A stretch of 64,000 nt of DNA, from contig CALCJV010000029.1 of NCBI GenBank assembly GCA_937967405.1, positions 1-64,000 on the forward strand, read 5' to 3'. This DNA comes from an uncultured Chloroflexales bacterium (GTDB taxonomy: Bacteria; Chloroflexota; Chloroflexia; Chloroflexales; Chloroflexaceae). Of the stretch, positions 20,132 through 28,696 are shown one piece after another (positions within the stretch are counted from its first letter, which is position 1; the number at the start of each line of letters is the position of its first letter). The notes below the pieces were generated by a model. The model was not told where the DNA came from. It did not search any database and saw only the letters and a list, made by a program, of their open reading frames with translations. The position numbers were made by a program, and so were the translations under genes.

Positions 20132-20898
20132 TGCAGCTTACGTTTCTAGGAACGGGAACTTCGATGGGCGTACCCGTGATTGGCTGCACCTGCGCGGTGT
20201 GTACCTCTGCCGATCCGCGCAATCGGCGCACGCGGACTTCTGCCCTGCTTGAGTGCAGCGATCAAACCATCCTCATTGATGCCGGCCCCGATTTCCGCGA
20301 GCAAGCCTTGCACCAGAGGATCACGCACCTTGATGCCGTAGTGCTGACGCACTCACACTACGATCACGTAGGCGGGCTAGACGATCTGCGCCCGCTGATC
20401 CCGCATGCAACGTGCATGCCCGTGTATGGTTATGCCAGTACCCTGCGCGATGTGCGCGAACGCTTCAGCTATGCCTTTGCTACCGTGCAGGATGGCTCGA
20501 CCCGCCCTAGCCTTGAACTGCACGAAATCCACCCACTCACGCCCTTCAGCATCGGCAAAGTGACGTTGCTACCGCTTGATGTGCAGCATGGCACATGGAC
20601 GATAGCTGGCTTTCGGATCGGGCGGCTGGGCTACATCACCGACGCAAGCTACCTGTCACCCGAAACCCTCGCCCACCTCACTGGGCTGGATGTGCTCGTG
20701 CTGAATGCGCTGCGCTACACTGATCATCCAACTCACTTCAGCCTGCCCCAAGCCTTAGCCGTGATTGCACAGCTCCAGCCCCAGCGCACCTTTTTGGTGC
20801 ATCTGACGCATGCCTTCGATCACGGTGCAATGGGCGACGAGCTACCACCTAACGTTGCGCTGGCCTATGATGGGCTGTGCCTGACGATAGCGGAGTAG
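20131..20898 (+). CDS. MBL-fold metallo-hydrolase (PhnP-like)
   Basis: FLGTGTSMGVPVIGCTCAVCTSADPRNRRTRTSALL...LTHSHYDHVGGLDDLRPL. Confidence 0.9.
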   Translation: MQLTFLGTGTSMGVPVIGCTCAVCTSADPRNRRTRTSALLECSDQTILIDAGPDFREQALHQRITHLDAVVLTHSHYDHVGGLDDLRPLIPHATCMPVYGYASTLRDVRERFSYAFATVQDGSTRPSLELHEIHPLTPFSIGKVTLLPLDVQHGTWTIAGFRIGRLGYITDASYLSPETLAHLTGLDVLVLNALRYTDHPTHFSLPQALAVIAQLQPQRTFLVHLTHAFDHGAMGDELPPNVALAYDGLCLTIAE

Positions 20899-20903
20899 GG
20901 CAC

Positions 20904-22022
20904 GTGCGGGTTGGCTTTGATCTGCGCTTGAATGCCTATCGGCAGGGGGGTATCCCGCAGTACAATCGGCAACTGCTCGGCGCACTGGCAACGCTTGCGC
21001 CGGAAGTAGACTTTGTCGCTTTACAGCACCGCAAGCAACCGCAACCGGTGGTCACAGGTGCAAACATCACGCCGGTAACGCTGTTCACGCCGCCGCACCA
21101 TCGCTTTGAGCCGCTTGCGCTGCCGCTTGAGCTACTCTCGCAGCGGCTCAGCCTGCTGCACTGCCCAGATGTGATTGCCCCCCGCTGGCGCAAGATGCCC
21201 GCTGTAGTCACGATCCACGATCTGGCGTTTCTGTTATTTCCAGAGATTCTCGATGCGAATGCGCGGCAGTATTACGGTCAGGTGCGCGACACTGTGTGTC
21301 ACGCCGATGCGATCATTGCCGTCTCGCAGCACACCCGCACCGACATCTGCACGCTGCTGGATGTGCCCCCAGAGCGGGTAACGGTGATCTACGAAGCGGC
21401 AGCACCGCACTTCGCTCCAGTTGCGCTGCCGCCGCAGGCCACGCGCCAGATCAACCAGCATCGCCTAACTGCGGGAACCTTTGCACTGTTTGTCAGTACG
21501 ATAGAGCCGCGCAAGAATTTGACCACGCTGTTGCGTGCGCTGCGGCTGTGCCTTGATCGGGAGCCACAGCTCCCGTACCGGCTGGTGATTGCTGGGCTGC
21601 CCGGCTGGAACGATGGGCCGATCTACCAAGCGGCGCGTGATCTGCGCCTCGCCGAGCAGCTGACGTGGCTGGGCGGAGTCAGCCAAACCGATCTGCACTG
21701 GCTTTACAATGCTTGCCGCGTGTATGCGAATCCGTCGCTGTATGAGGGCTTTGGCTTGCCGGTGTTGGAGGCACTGGCGTGCGGTGCGGCGGTGCTGGCC
21801 GCAGATACCAGTAGTATTCCGGAAGTGGCGGGCGATGCGGCCATGCTCCTGCCCGCCACAGATGTGGAAGCATGGGCGGCTGCGCTGGCGCGGCTGTGGA
21901 CGGATGCGGCTCTACGGGAACAACTGGGCCAGCGGGGGGTGGCCCAAGCGGCGCGGTTCTCGTGGCGGCGAGCAGCCCACGAAACGCTGATGGTGTATCG
22001 GCAGGTGGTGGAGAAGCGGTGA
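20904..22022 (+). CDS. GT4-family glycosyltransferase
   Basis: Start reassigned to GTG at 20904 (VRVGFDLRLNAYRQGGIPQYNRQLL); FVSTIEPRKNLTTLLRAL; PSLYEGFGLPVLEALACGAAV. Confidence 0.92.
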   Translation: MRVGFDLRLNAYRQGGIPQYNRQLLGALATLAPEVDFVALQHRKQPQPVVTGANITPVTLFTPPHHRFEPLALPLELLSQRLSLLHCPDVIAPRWRKMPAVVTIHDLAFLLFPEILDANARQYYGQVRDTVCHADAIIAVSQHTRTDICTLLDVPPERVTVIYEAAAPHFAPVALPPQATRQINQHRLTAGTFALFVSTIEPRKNLTTLLRALRLCLDREPQLPYRLVIAGLPGWNDGPIYQAARDLRLAEQLTWLGGVSQTDLHWLYNACRVYANPSLYEGFGLPVLEALACGAAVLAADTSSIPEVAGDAAMLLPATDVEAWAAALARLWTDAALREQLGQRGVAQAARFSWRRAAHETLMVYRQVVEKR

Positions 22023-22111
22023 CAAGGGAAGCGGGATAGAGCTGCGGCCCAGAGCCGTGTCCCTATGACACGGCTGCATACGCTCCATCTGTACATCCTT
22101 GATTGGCTCGG

Positions 22112-23224
22112 CTAGAACGTAACCGATTGGTCACCGAGCGTCGTATTGGGCCAGATGCGGATCTGTCTATCAAGGCGGTTGTCGGCTCCAATCGTGCAGC
22201 CATCGCTCACGATAGCCCCGCCTACTACCTGTGTGCCCACGCCGATCTGATTGCCAGACCCCACCACGCACGAGCGGAGCACAGCTTTCTCAGCAATCTG
22301 GTTATTGTTCCACAGCACGGCTCCTTCGAGTGTAGCCTCAGCCCCGATGGTGCAGTTGTCGCCAATCACGGTTGGACCAATGATGCTGGCGCGGCGGGCA
22401 ATCCGCACGTTGTTGCCGATCATAACCGGCGGTACGATCTGCACGTCGGCTGCGATTTCGACGTTCTCACCGAGCCATACGCGGGTTTGGGTTTCGTGGC
22501 CGAGAAAGGGGTAGCTAGCTTTGCCAATCAGAATATCGTGGTTGACCTCAATGTAGTTGTGGGGTCGTCCAATGTCGGTCCAGTAAGCCCGTGAAGGATA
22601 GCCGTACATGGGGTCGCCGGTCTGGAGCAGGACGGGGAATAGCCCGCGCTCGAACATGAAGAATTGGCGCGGCGGCACGTAGCGCAGCACCTCCGGCTCG
22701 ATGATGTACGTTCCAGCATTGATCAGGTTGGTGGTGATCTCCTCTGGGCGCGGCTTCTCGGTGAAGCGCAAGATGCGCTGGTCGCGGTCTGTATCCACCA
22801 AACCAAACTGGGTAGGGTCTTCAACGGGGGTTAGCGCAATGGTGGTTTTGCTGCCTTTGCTGCGGTGGAAGGCGAGCATCTCGATCAGGTTCAGGTCGGT
22901 CAGCACATCGCCATTAAAAACAAAAGTGGTGCCATCGAGCAGGTGCTCGACGTACTTGATTGCGCCCGCCGTGCCGAGTGCTTCTGGTTCCTCGCTGATG
23001 TGCAGCTTGATGCCAAGCCGTGAGCCATCGCCGAGCGCGACGCGGAATCGCTCGGCGAGATACTGCACGGCCAGTACCACTTCAGTAATGCCCTGATCGC
23101 GGAGGCGGTGCAGCATATACTCGATGAAGGGGCGATTGGCAATCGGGATCATCGGCTTAGGGGTATTGCATGTCAGCGGGCGCAGGCGCGTGCCTAGCCC
23201 ACCCACCAAAATCACAGCTTTCAT
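22112..23224 (-). CDS. NDP-sugar pyrophosphorylase (mannose-1-phosphate guanylyltransferase-like) with left-handed beta-helix C-terminus
   Basis: MKAVILVGGLGTRLRPLTCNTPKPMIPIANRPFIEYML; hexapeptide repeats. Confidence 0.92.
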   Translation of the reverse strand: MKAVILVGGLGTRLRPLTCNTPKPMIPIANRPFIEYMLHRLRDQGITEVVLAVQYLAERFRVALGDGSRLGIKLHISEEPEALGTAGAIKYVEHLLDGTTFVFNGDVLTDLNLIEMLAFHRSKGSKTTIALTPVEDPTQFGLVDTDRDQRILRFTEKPRPEEITTNLINAGTYIIEPEVLRYVPPRQFFMFERGLFPVLLQTGDPMYGYPSRAYWTDIGRPHNYIEVNHDILIGKASYPFLGHETQTRVWLGENVEIAADVQIVPPVMIGNNVRIARRASIIGPTVIGDNCTIGAEATLEGAVLWNNNQIAEKAVLRSCVVGSGNQIGVGTQVVGGAIVSDGCTIGADNRLDRQIRIWPNTTLGDQSVTF

Positions 23225-23267
23225 ACGTGGCTCCTCTTTCGCATGCGGGACAACCGATCTATGCAGA

Positions 23268-24566
23268 TCAAATCCGATCTCCTTTTTTCAGATTACACTT
23301 GCGGCAGAGCAGTTGCACATTGCCGACCGAATTGTCTCCACCGCGACTAAATGGAATAACGTGATCAAATTCCAGATACTCGCTAGCCCCGCACTCCGCG
23401 CACTTGCCTTGATCACGGTTCCATACAGCTTTGCGAACATCATGCGGGATGCGCCGCGAGGCTTTGTCGCTCTGGGGCACGAGCATTTGGCGTTTCTCAA
23501 TTCGCACCAGCGCATCAATCACCGCCTCAGTCAATAGGGGATCAGGGGTGGTATATTTGCCTGCGCCACGCTTGACCGATAATTCGAGCTGAATCGTGTG
23601 CCCATCTTGCACCACGCGCAGGATATTCTTGAGCAGGATCGTCCAGCCTTCGCTATTGGCAACGAAGTGCAGCTGTTTGTTGGTGGCAATTATGCGTCCA
23701 CTGAGCGGGATTACATTGGTGCGGGTGGCACGGTGATAGATCGCTGGGGTTTCGAGGTGGGCGATCTCACCCGCATTGAGGTGGATCGAGGGCTTGATCG
23801 TGGGCAGGTGTCCGTGCCGGATGGCGGTGATGTATTTGAGACGGGCAAGGTGCTGGAGCAGGGGTTGGATCTGCTCATTCGGGACACACAGCATCTGTTG
23901 CGCCCTAAGGAAGTTCGTCTCTTCCGCTTCGGTGATCTCGCCATTGGCGTAGGCGAAGGTCAAGGCGCGTTCGAGCATGGCAATCGCATCGGGGCGGATC
24001 GAGGCAATCGCCTCAGCGTAGGGAATGCGTTGCGTCTGGCAGAACTTCTGGAGGGAATGTTGCTCTTCATCTGACAGCACATTATCGCTCGTGGCTTTGA
24101 GGAAGGCAACCCGAAAAAGGGCGAGACCGCTCTTGACTTCCTTCTCGCAGCTGCCGCACCGCTTAGTGCTCTGATTATAGGTGAAGCGGTCAAGGAAGCC
24201 AATCACGCGCTGGCAACGCTGGCACGCACGCTGATTGGGGTGGTTCGTAGGGGGCTGAGCGGGGTTCGTGAGGGTGATAGTGGCGTTCGTGTTGGCGTGG
24301 GCAGGTGGCGGGATCGGCACGTTCATAGCTTGCAAAGCCTTGGCAGCTTGTTGCCCATAGTTTGTCGTCGGGTTGAGCTGGTAGGCTTGCTCGGCGCACT
24401 GGCGTTTGGTGGCGAGGTCGGCACTACTTGCACCGAGCCATAGCCACGCCACTTGACTGGTGTTGTCGAGGTGAAGGGCCTGCTGAAATAGGCGTTGCGC
24501 GGTGGCTTTGTCGCCAGCGTTAAAAGCAGCAATCCCACGCTCAACCAGTTCCCGTATACTCTCCAT
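23268..24566 (-). CDS. Multi-domain HNH endonuclease (TPR-like + Zn-ribbon + TerB-like + PH/GRAM-like + HNH)
   Basis: MESIRELVERGIAAFNAGDKATAQRLFQQALHL...AWLWLGA; CQRCQ...CGSC; SDEEQHSLQKFC...ANGEITEAEE; RRIPHDVRKAVWNRDQGKCAECGASEYLEFDHVIPFSRGGDNSVGNVQLLCRKCNLKKGD. Confidence 0.85.
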   Translation of the reverse strand: MESIRELVERGIAAFNAGDKATAQRLFQQALHLDNTSQVAWLWLGASSADLATKRQCAEQAYQLNPTTNYGQQAAKALQAMNVPIPPPAHANTNATITLTNPAQPPTNHPNQRACQRCQRVIGFLDRFTYNQSTKRCGSCEKEVKSGLALFRVAFLKATSDNVLSDEEQHSLQKFCQTQRIPYAEAIASIRPDAIAMLERALTFAYANGEITEAEETNFLRAQQMLCVPNEQIQPLLQHLARLKYITAIRHGHLPTIKPSIHLNAGEIAHLETPAIYHRATRTNVIPLSGRIIATNKQLHFVANSEGWTILLKNILRVVQDGHTIQLELSVKRGAGKYTTPDPLLTEAVIDALVRIEKRQMLVPQSDKASRRIPHDVRKAVWNRDQGKCAECGASEYLEFDHVIPFSRGGDNSVGNVQLLCRKCNLKKGDRI

Positions 24567-24610
24567 CGCTGTTCCCCTTTGTGGATTACGTCCTAGACTA
24601 TTGTTTAGGG

Positions 24611-25573
24611 TTATGCTTGTGCGTCTGCTACGCGCCCGCGCCAATCTTCCAGAATATCGCGCATTGTCTGCTCAATCGGAATCTGCGGCTGCCAGCCCGT
24701 GAGCATGCGGAAGGCGGTGGCATCGCAGAAGACAACGGGAATGTTGACGGGGCGCATACGTTCGGGGTCAGGCTCTATCGCAAAGCGAGCGGTGCTAGCC
24801 GCAGCCAGCAGATCGAGCAGGCTTCGGATGCTGCGTGGTTGCCCAGAGCCGAGATTGTAGATTGCACCGGTGGGGGCATGCGTGATTGCCAATGCATAGG
24901 CGGCCACCATATCACGCACATCGGTGAAATCACGTTGCCCTTCAAGGTTGCCCACCTTGAGGACAGGCTCCTGCAAGCCGCGTTCGATGCGGGCGATCTG
25001 ATGCGCGAAGGCTCCGGTCACAAACCGGTCTGTCTGGCGTGGGCCAATGTGGTTGAAGGGGCGCACAATTACGACATCGAGGGCGTGGCTTCGGTGATAT
25101 TGCAAGCCGAGCAGGGTTTGGGCGGCTTTGCTCACGCCATAGGGGCTAGCCGGGCGGAGCGGGGTGGCTTCGGTGAGCGGCAGGTCGGCGGGCGTAATCA
25201 TACCATACTCTTCGTTCGAGCCAGTGATGAGCAGGCGGCACGGTTTGCCCAGCGTAAGCATCGCTTGAATAATATGTAACGTAGCGAGGATATTGGTTTG
25301 CAGTGTTCCTGCCGGATCACGGAACGATTCGGGCACGAAAGTTTGCCCAGCGAGATGCACGATCACATCTGGCGCAGCGGTATGGATTGCTATACGGGTT
25401 TGTTCAGCATTACACAAATCTGCTTGATATACCATTACGTGCTCGCGCAGCGACGGCAAGCTGAGCGTGCGTGCACGGCTGATTCCTGTTACCTGTATGG
25501 TCTGGGTGGCCAGCAGATACTCCGCCAAATGGCCGCCCACGAACCCATTGATACCGGTAATAAGTATGTGCAT
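24611..25573 (-). CDS. NAD-dependent epimerase/dehydratase (GDP-mannose dehydratase/reductase-like SDR)
   Basis: MHILITGINGFVGGHLAEYL; YGVSKAAQTLL (YxxxK). Confidence 0.9.
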   Translation of the reverse strand: MHILITGINGFVGGHLAEYLLATQTIQVTGISRARTLSLPSLREHVMVYQADLCNAEQTRIAIHTAAPDVIVHLAGQTFVPESFRDPAGTLQTNILATLHIIQAMLTLGKPCRLLITGSNEEYGMITPADLPLTEATPLRPASPYGVSKAAQTLLGLQYHRSHALDVVIVRPFNHIGPRQTDRFVTGAFAHQIARIERGLQEPVLKVGNLEGQRDFTDVRDMVAAYALAITHAPTGAIYNLGSGQPRSIRSLLDLLAAASTARFAIEPDPERMRPVNIPVVFCDATAFRMLTGWQPQIPIEQTMRDILEDWRGRVADAQA

Positions 25574-25656
25574 AACAGGCATACTATACCCCAAGCATTG
25601 CTTCTGTGCAAGTGGGGTGTACCGACAATCAATATCATTGAAAATTCAATAATTGC

Positions 25657-25707
25657 TGTTTTAACTTTGTGCATAGCTTTGACAAAGGGTGTGCAATGTG
25701 CTAAGAT
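25657..25707 (+). promoter_or_regulatory. Sigma-70 promoter TTGACA-17-TAAGAT overlapped by 11-bp direct repeats (candidate CarH operator)
   Basis: TGTGCATAGCT (25668) / TTGACAAAGGG (25679, contains -35) / TGTGCAATGTG (25690); weaker TGTTTTAACTT at 25657; -10 at 25702-25707. Confidence 0.6.
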
Positions 25708-25844
25708 AGAATCACACTAAATTTATTCTGCCTCATTGCAGTTGTCTGCTGCATCCCCTGCACCAAACATCGGCTAAGGCACAGGGTTCGTGCATTGTTC
25801 GGGTGGATGACAGACAAAGTGTCACCTTAGTAAGGAAGTGCCAG

Positions 25845-26792
25845 ATGGCAACACAAGGGTTCCTGACACAATTTTCGGATGTTCCGATCTACAATACAAA
25901 AGCGGTTGCCCAAGAAACGGGCGTGCCTGCGGATACCTTCCGGGCATGGGAACGCCGCTATGGTGTGCCGCGCCCGCACCGTACCGAAGGTGGGCATCGG
26001 CTCTACTCCGAGCGTGACATTGCGGTGATCCGCTGGTTGCGGGATCGCACGGCGGAAGGGATGACGATCAGCCAAGCTGTAGCCTTGATGGTCAGCGGCA
26101 GCGACTCCAACCTCGCGTGGCTCGATACAGCGGTAGATACTGAACCGCATAGCTGGGAGCGGCTGAATAGTCAATTGCTGGCCGCGTTGCTGGATTACGA
26201 CGAACGGCGGGCGGAGCGCATCATGGGTGAGGCGTTTGCCCTCTACCCACTCGATGATGTGTTCTCCAAGCTGATCCAGCCAACGATGACCGAGATCGGT
26301 GAGCAGTGGCATCAAGGCAAGATTACGGTGACGGTCGAGCATTTTGCGACGCAGTTTGTGCGCCGCAAGCTGTCCAGCATTCTGAATACCTACAGCATTA
26401 CCGAAGGGCGCGGCTTGCTCGTGGTGGGCTGTGCCCCCTCCGAACAGCATGATCTCGGTGCGCTGCTGCTGGCAGTGGCACTGGTGCGGCACGGCTGGCA
26501 GGTGATCTACCTTGGTCCACAAGTGCCGCTCAAAGACTTGCTCGATACGATCCAGCGTATCCAGCCGGATATGGTCTGCCTCTCGGCTTCAACGATAGAA
26601 ACAGCCCTAGAGCTAGTCGAGATTGGCAAAGTGATTACGCGGCTTACGCCACCCGCGCCCTACTTTGGCTTTGGCGGGCGAGCATTTACGGTGAACGGGA
26701 TGCTCAAGCATAAGGTGCCCGGTTTGTATCTCGGTGATACGGCTCAAGAAGGGATTGACGTAATCGCCGATACGCTCAACAACGGCAAGTAA
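25845..26792 (+). CDS. carH: MerR-family regulator with cobalamin-binding domain (CarH/LitR-type photoreceptor)
   Basis: MerR HTH FRAWERRYGVPRPHRTEGGHRLYSE; W-x9-EH (QWHQGKITVTVEHFAT); ExHxLG (SEQHDLGALLLA). Confidence 0.85.
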   Translation: MATQGFLTQFSDVPIYNTKAVAQETGVPADTFRAWERRYGVPRPHRTEGGHRLYSERDIAVIRWLRDRTAEGMTISQAVALMVSGSDSNLAWLDTAVDTEPHSWERLNSQLLAALLDYDERRAERIMGEAFALYPLDDVFSKLIQPTMTEIGEQWHQGKITVTVEHFATQFVRRKLSSILNTYSITEGRGLLVVGCAPSEQHDLGALLLAVALVRHGWQVIYLGPQVPLKDLLDTIQRIQPDMVCLSASTIETALELVEIGKVITRLTPPAPYFGFGGRAFTVNGMLKHKVPGLYLGDTAQEGIDVIADTLNNGK

Positions 26793-26823
26793 GCGTTAGC
26801 AATCAATTGTTCAGCCAAGAGTG

Positions 26824-26850
26824 ATGCGGGGCAATTGCCCCGCATTTGTG
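26824..26850 (+). terminator. Intrinsic terminator-like palindrome after carH
   Basis: ATGCGGGGCAATTGCCCCGCAT followed by TTGTGTT. Confidence 0.65.
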
Positions 26851-26919
26851 TTGATAGGCATCATCTATCCACTCCCACCACTGTTCTCAAGCCGATGTGC
26901 TGAGAGGCGTGCGCTGCTG

Positions 26920-28539
26920 CTACTCGCCAAGCACTGCGCTCAGCGGACGCAGTTCCAAGCCCATCGCCTGATAGGTGCTGATGATTGCGGGCAGCGCATC
27001 CGGCAGCGGCAGGTGGGCCGCGCAGCAGTGCGAGAGGGTGATCACACCCGGCATCTGTTCACGCGCAAAAGTGTTAACCATTCGATTATAGACGAATTCG
27101 GGTGACTTGGGCGGGCGCAGGGCATCCTGCGTATCAATCCCCCAGAAGAGCGTGAGGTAGCCTTGACTGGCCGCAAGCTGCAAAACGGCTGGAGTATATT
27201 CGCCGTAGGGCGGGCGGAAGTAGGGGCGGGTGGTGGAGCCGGTAATCTCATGCACGATGCGCTCTGTCTCGGCAAGTTCCCATGCCATTTCTTCCGCACT
27301 GAGGAAGCGAAAGTCGCGGTGCGTCGCTGAATGGTTGCCAAGTTCGTGCCCATCGGCGACCATTTGGCGGAGGTGATCGGGGTTGGATTTAGCCCAGCCC
27401 GCCGTGACAAACATCGTCGCCTGCACCCCATGTTGGCGCAGGACATTCAGCAGATAGGAGACATCGCCATACTCGACATCTACCGTGAGGGCAACATACG
27501 GCTGCTCGCGGTTGCCCCATTTGATAAGCTCGGCATAGCTCGGCAGGGTATTGAAGCCACCGGCAAGGATCGGGATGATCAGCGGGCGACCGACGACAAG
27601 CGGATCGGCAATGCGATTGAGCTGGGCAATTGCAGTTGCATCGCTGCCGCCCGCGAGCGCAATGCCTGCTAGGGTATCGCCTGCCTGCACGCGGTAGAAG
27701 GCATAGCCAAGCACATCGGCATAGTTGGGCAGGGTGCTCAAGTCGGTCTCGCCTAGCCCCAGAGCGGTGGTGGCAATCCAGTAGCTGCCATAGCCGGCCA
27801 CGTCCGCCTGCACCCAAGCGTGCTGGTTGCGCCCGTGAAGTTCATACGGTTCGCCGGCCGGAATGGTTCGCACCACTGCCTGTTCTGTGCCGGGTGCGAA
27901 TTGGGCTGCAACTGGTGCGGGGGTGCGCGGTGCAGTCTCATTGGGCTGCACCATGCCCGGCGGAAATACGATTGGTGGGGGCGGGGTCAAGTTGGGGAGC
28001 ACGGCAAGGTTGAGCACCGGATTGGCTAGATCAGCCGTCGCCACCCACACCGGACCAAAGGTATCGCCGTTGATCTGCACCCACGTCCAGCCTGCCCGTG
28101 CCACTGGGCTATAGCGTGTAGCTGGGAGCAACACAGCGGCGGGGGGACTGGTGGGATCGGGGGCAAAGTAGGCGGTGACAGTCGTAGGCAGGGTTGGGCG
28201 TGTATCTTCGGCGAGGATCATGTCGGCCAGCGCGATACTGGTGGCGGGGATAACTGTATCGCTACGCGAGGCGGTTTGTTTAGGGTGGTCTAAGCTGTGT
28301 TGGGCGACAGTGGCGTAACTGTCGGTATGCGGCGGCTGGCTTGCATTGTTGACATAACTGGGAGAGTGCTGGATTATACGGCGCGGCTGGAAGCTCTGCC
28401 CTAGGACTGGTGTGAGGAAGAGCAATGCACCGGCGAAGATCGCCACGCCTAGTCCTACCCGTTGCCAGCTCCACGCGGATGCAGGGGGAGCATGCCGGTG
28501 AGTTTCGGCCTGCTCAGCGTATGGTATTGGATCCTGCAT
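26920..28539 (-). CDS. Membrane-anchored polysaccharide deacetylase with LysM domain
   Basis: YRVQAGDTLAGIALAGGSDATAIAQLN (LysM); HELGNHSATHRDF and RPYFRPPYGEYT (NodB motifs). Confidence 0.88.
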   Translation of the reverse strand: MQDPIPYAEQAETHRHAPPASAWSWQRVGLGVAIFAGALLFLTPVLGQSFQPRRIIQHSPSYVNNASQPPHTDSYATVAQHSLDHPKQTASRSDTVIPATSIALADMILAEDTRPTLPTTVTAYFAPDPTSPPAAVLLPATRYSPVARAGWTWVQINGDTFGPVWVATADLANPVLNLAVLPNLTPPPPIVFPPGMVQPNETAPRTPAPVAAQFAPGTEQAVVRTIPAGEPYELHGRNQHAWVQADVAGYGSYWIATTALGLGETDLSTLPNYADVLGYAFYRVQAGDTLAGIALAGGSDATAIAQLNRIADPLVVGRPLIIPILAGGFNTLPSYAELIKWGNREQPYVALTVDVEYGDVSYLLNVLRQHGVQATMFVTAGWAKSNPDHLRQMVADGHELGNHSATHRDFRFLSAEEMAWELAETERIVHEITGSTTRPYFRPPYGEYTPAVLQLAASQGYLTLFWGIDTQDALRPPKSPEFVYNRMVNTFAREQMPGVITLSHCCAAHLPLPDALPAIISTYQAMGLELRPLSAVLGE

Positions 28540-28696
28540 ATGATTGGTTGATCCATTCGTATAGTGCTCGCGTGTATTTTTCAGATTATAGCATAGCTCG
28601 GCTGCTAGACAGAAATGAAAATTGCTTTACAATAGGAGCAATTCAATTGCGTGGCGTAGCAAGCGGGTGTTCCTTTGTAATGTGTGGGGAAGATGA

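Noticed and set aside
20877-20903. Upstream start (20877) of the second glycosyltransferase
   Set aside because: Would overlap the MBL hydrolase and adds non-homologous residues; GTG at 20904 starts the family-typical VRVGFDLR.
23598-24074. 158-aa plus ORF (with 24581..25279 similarly)
   Set aside because: Antisense to the HNH protein and the epimerase respectively, both of which have convincing family signatures.
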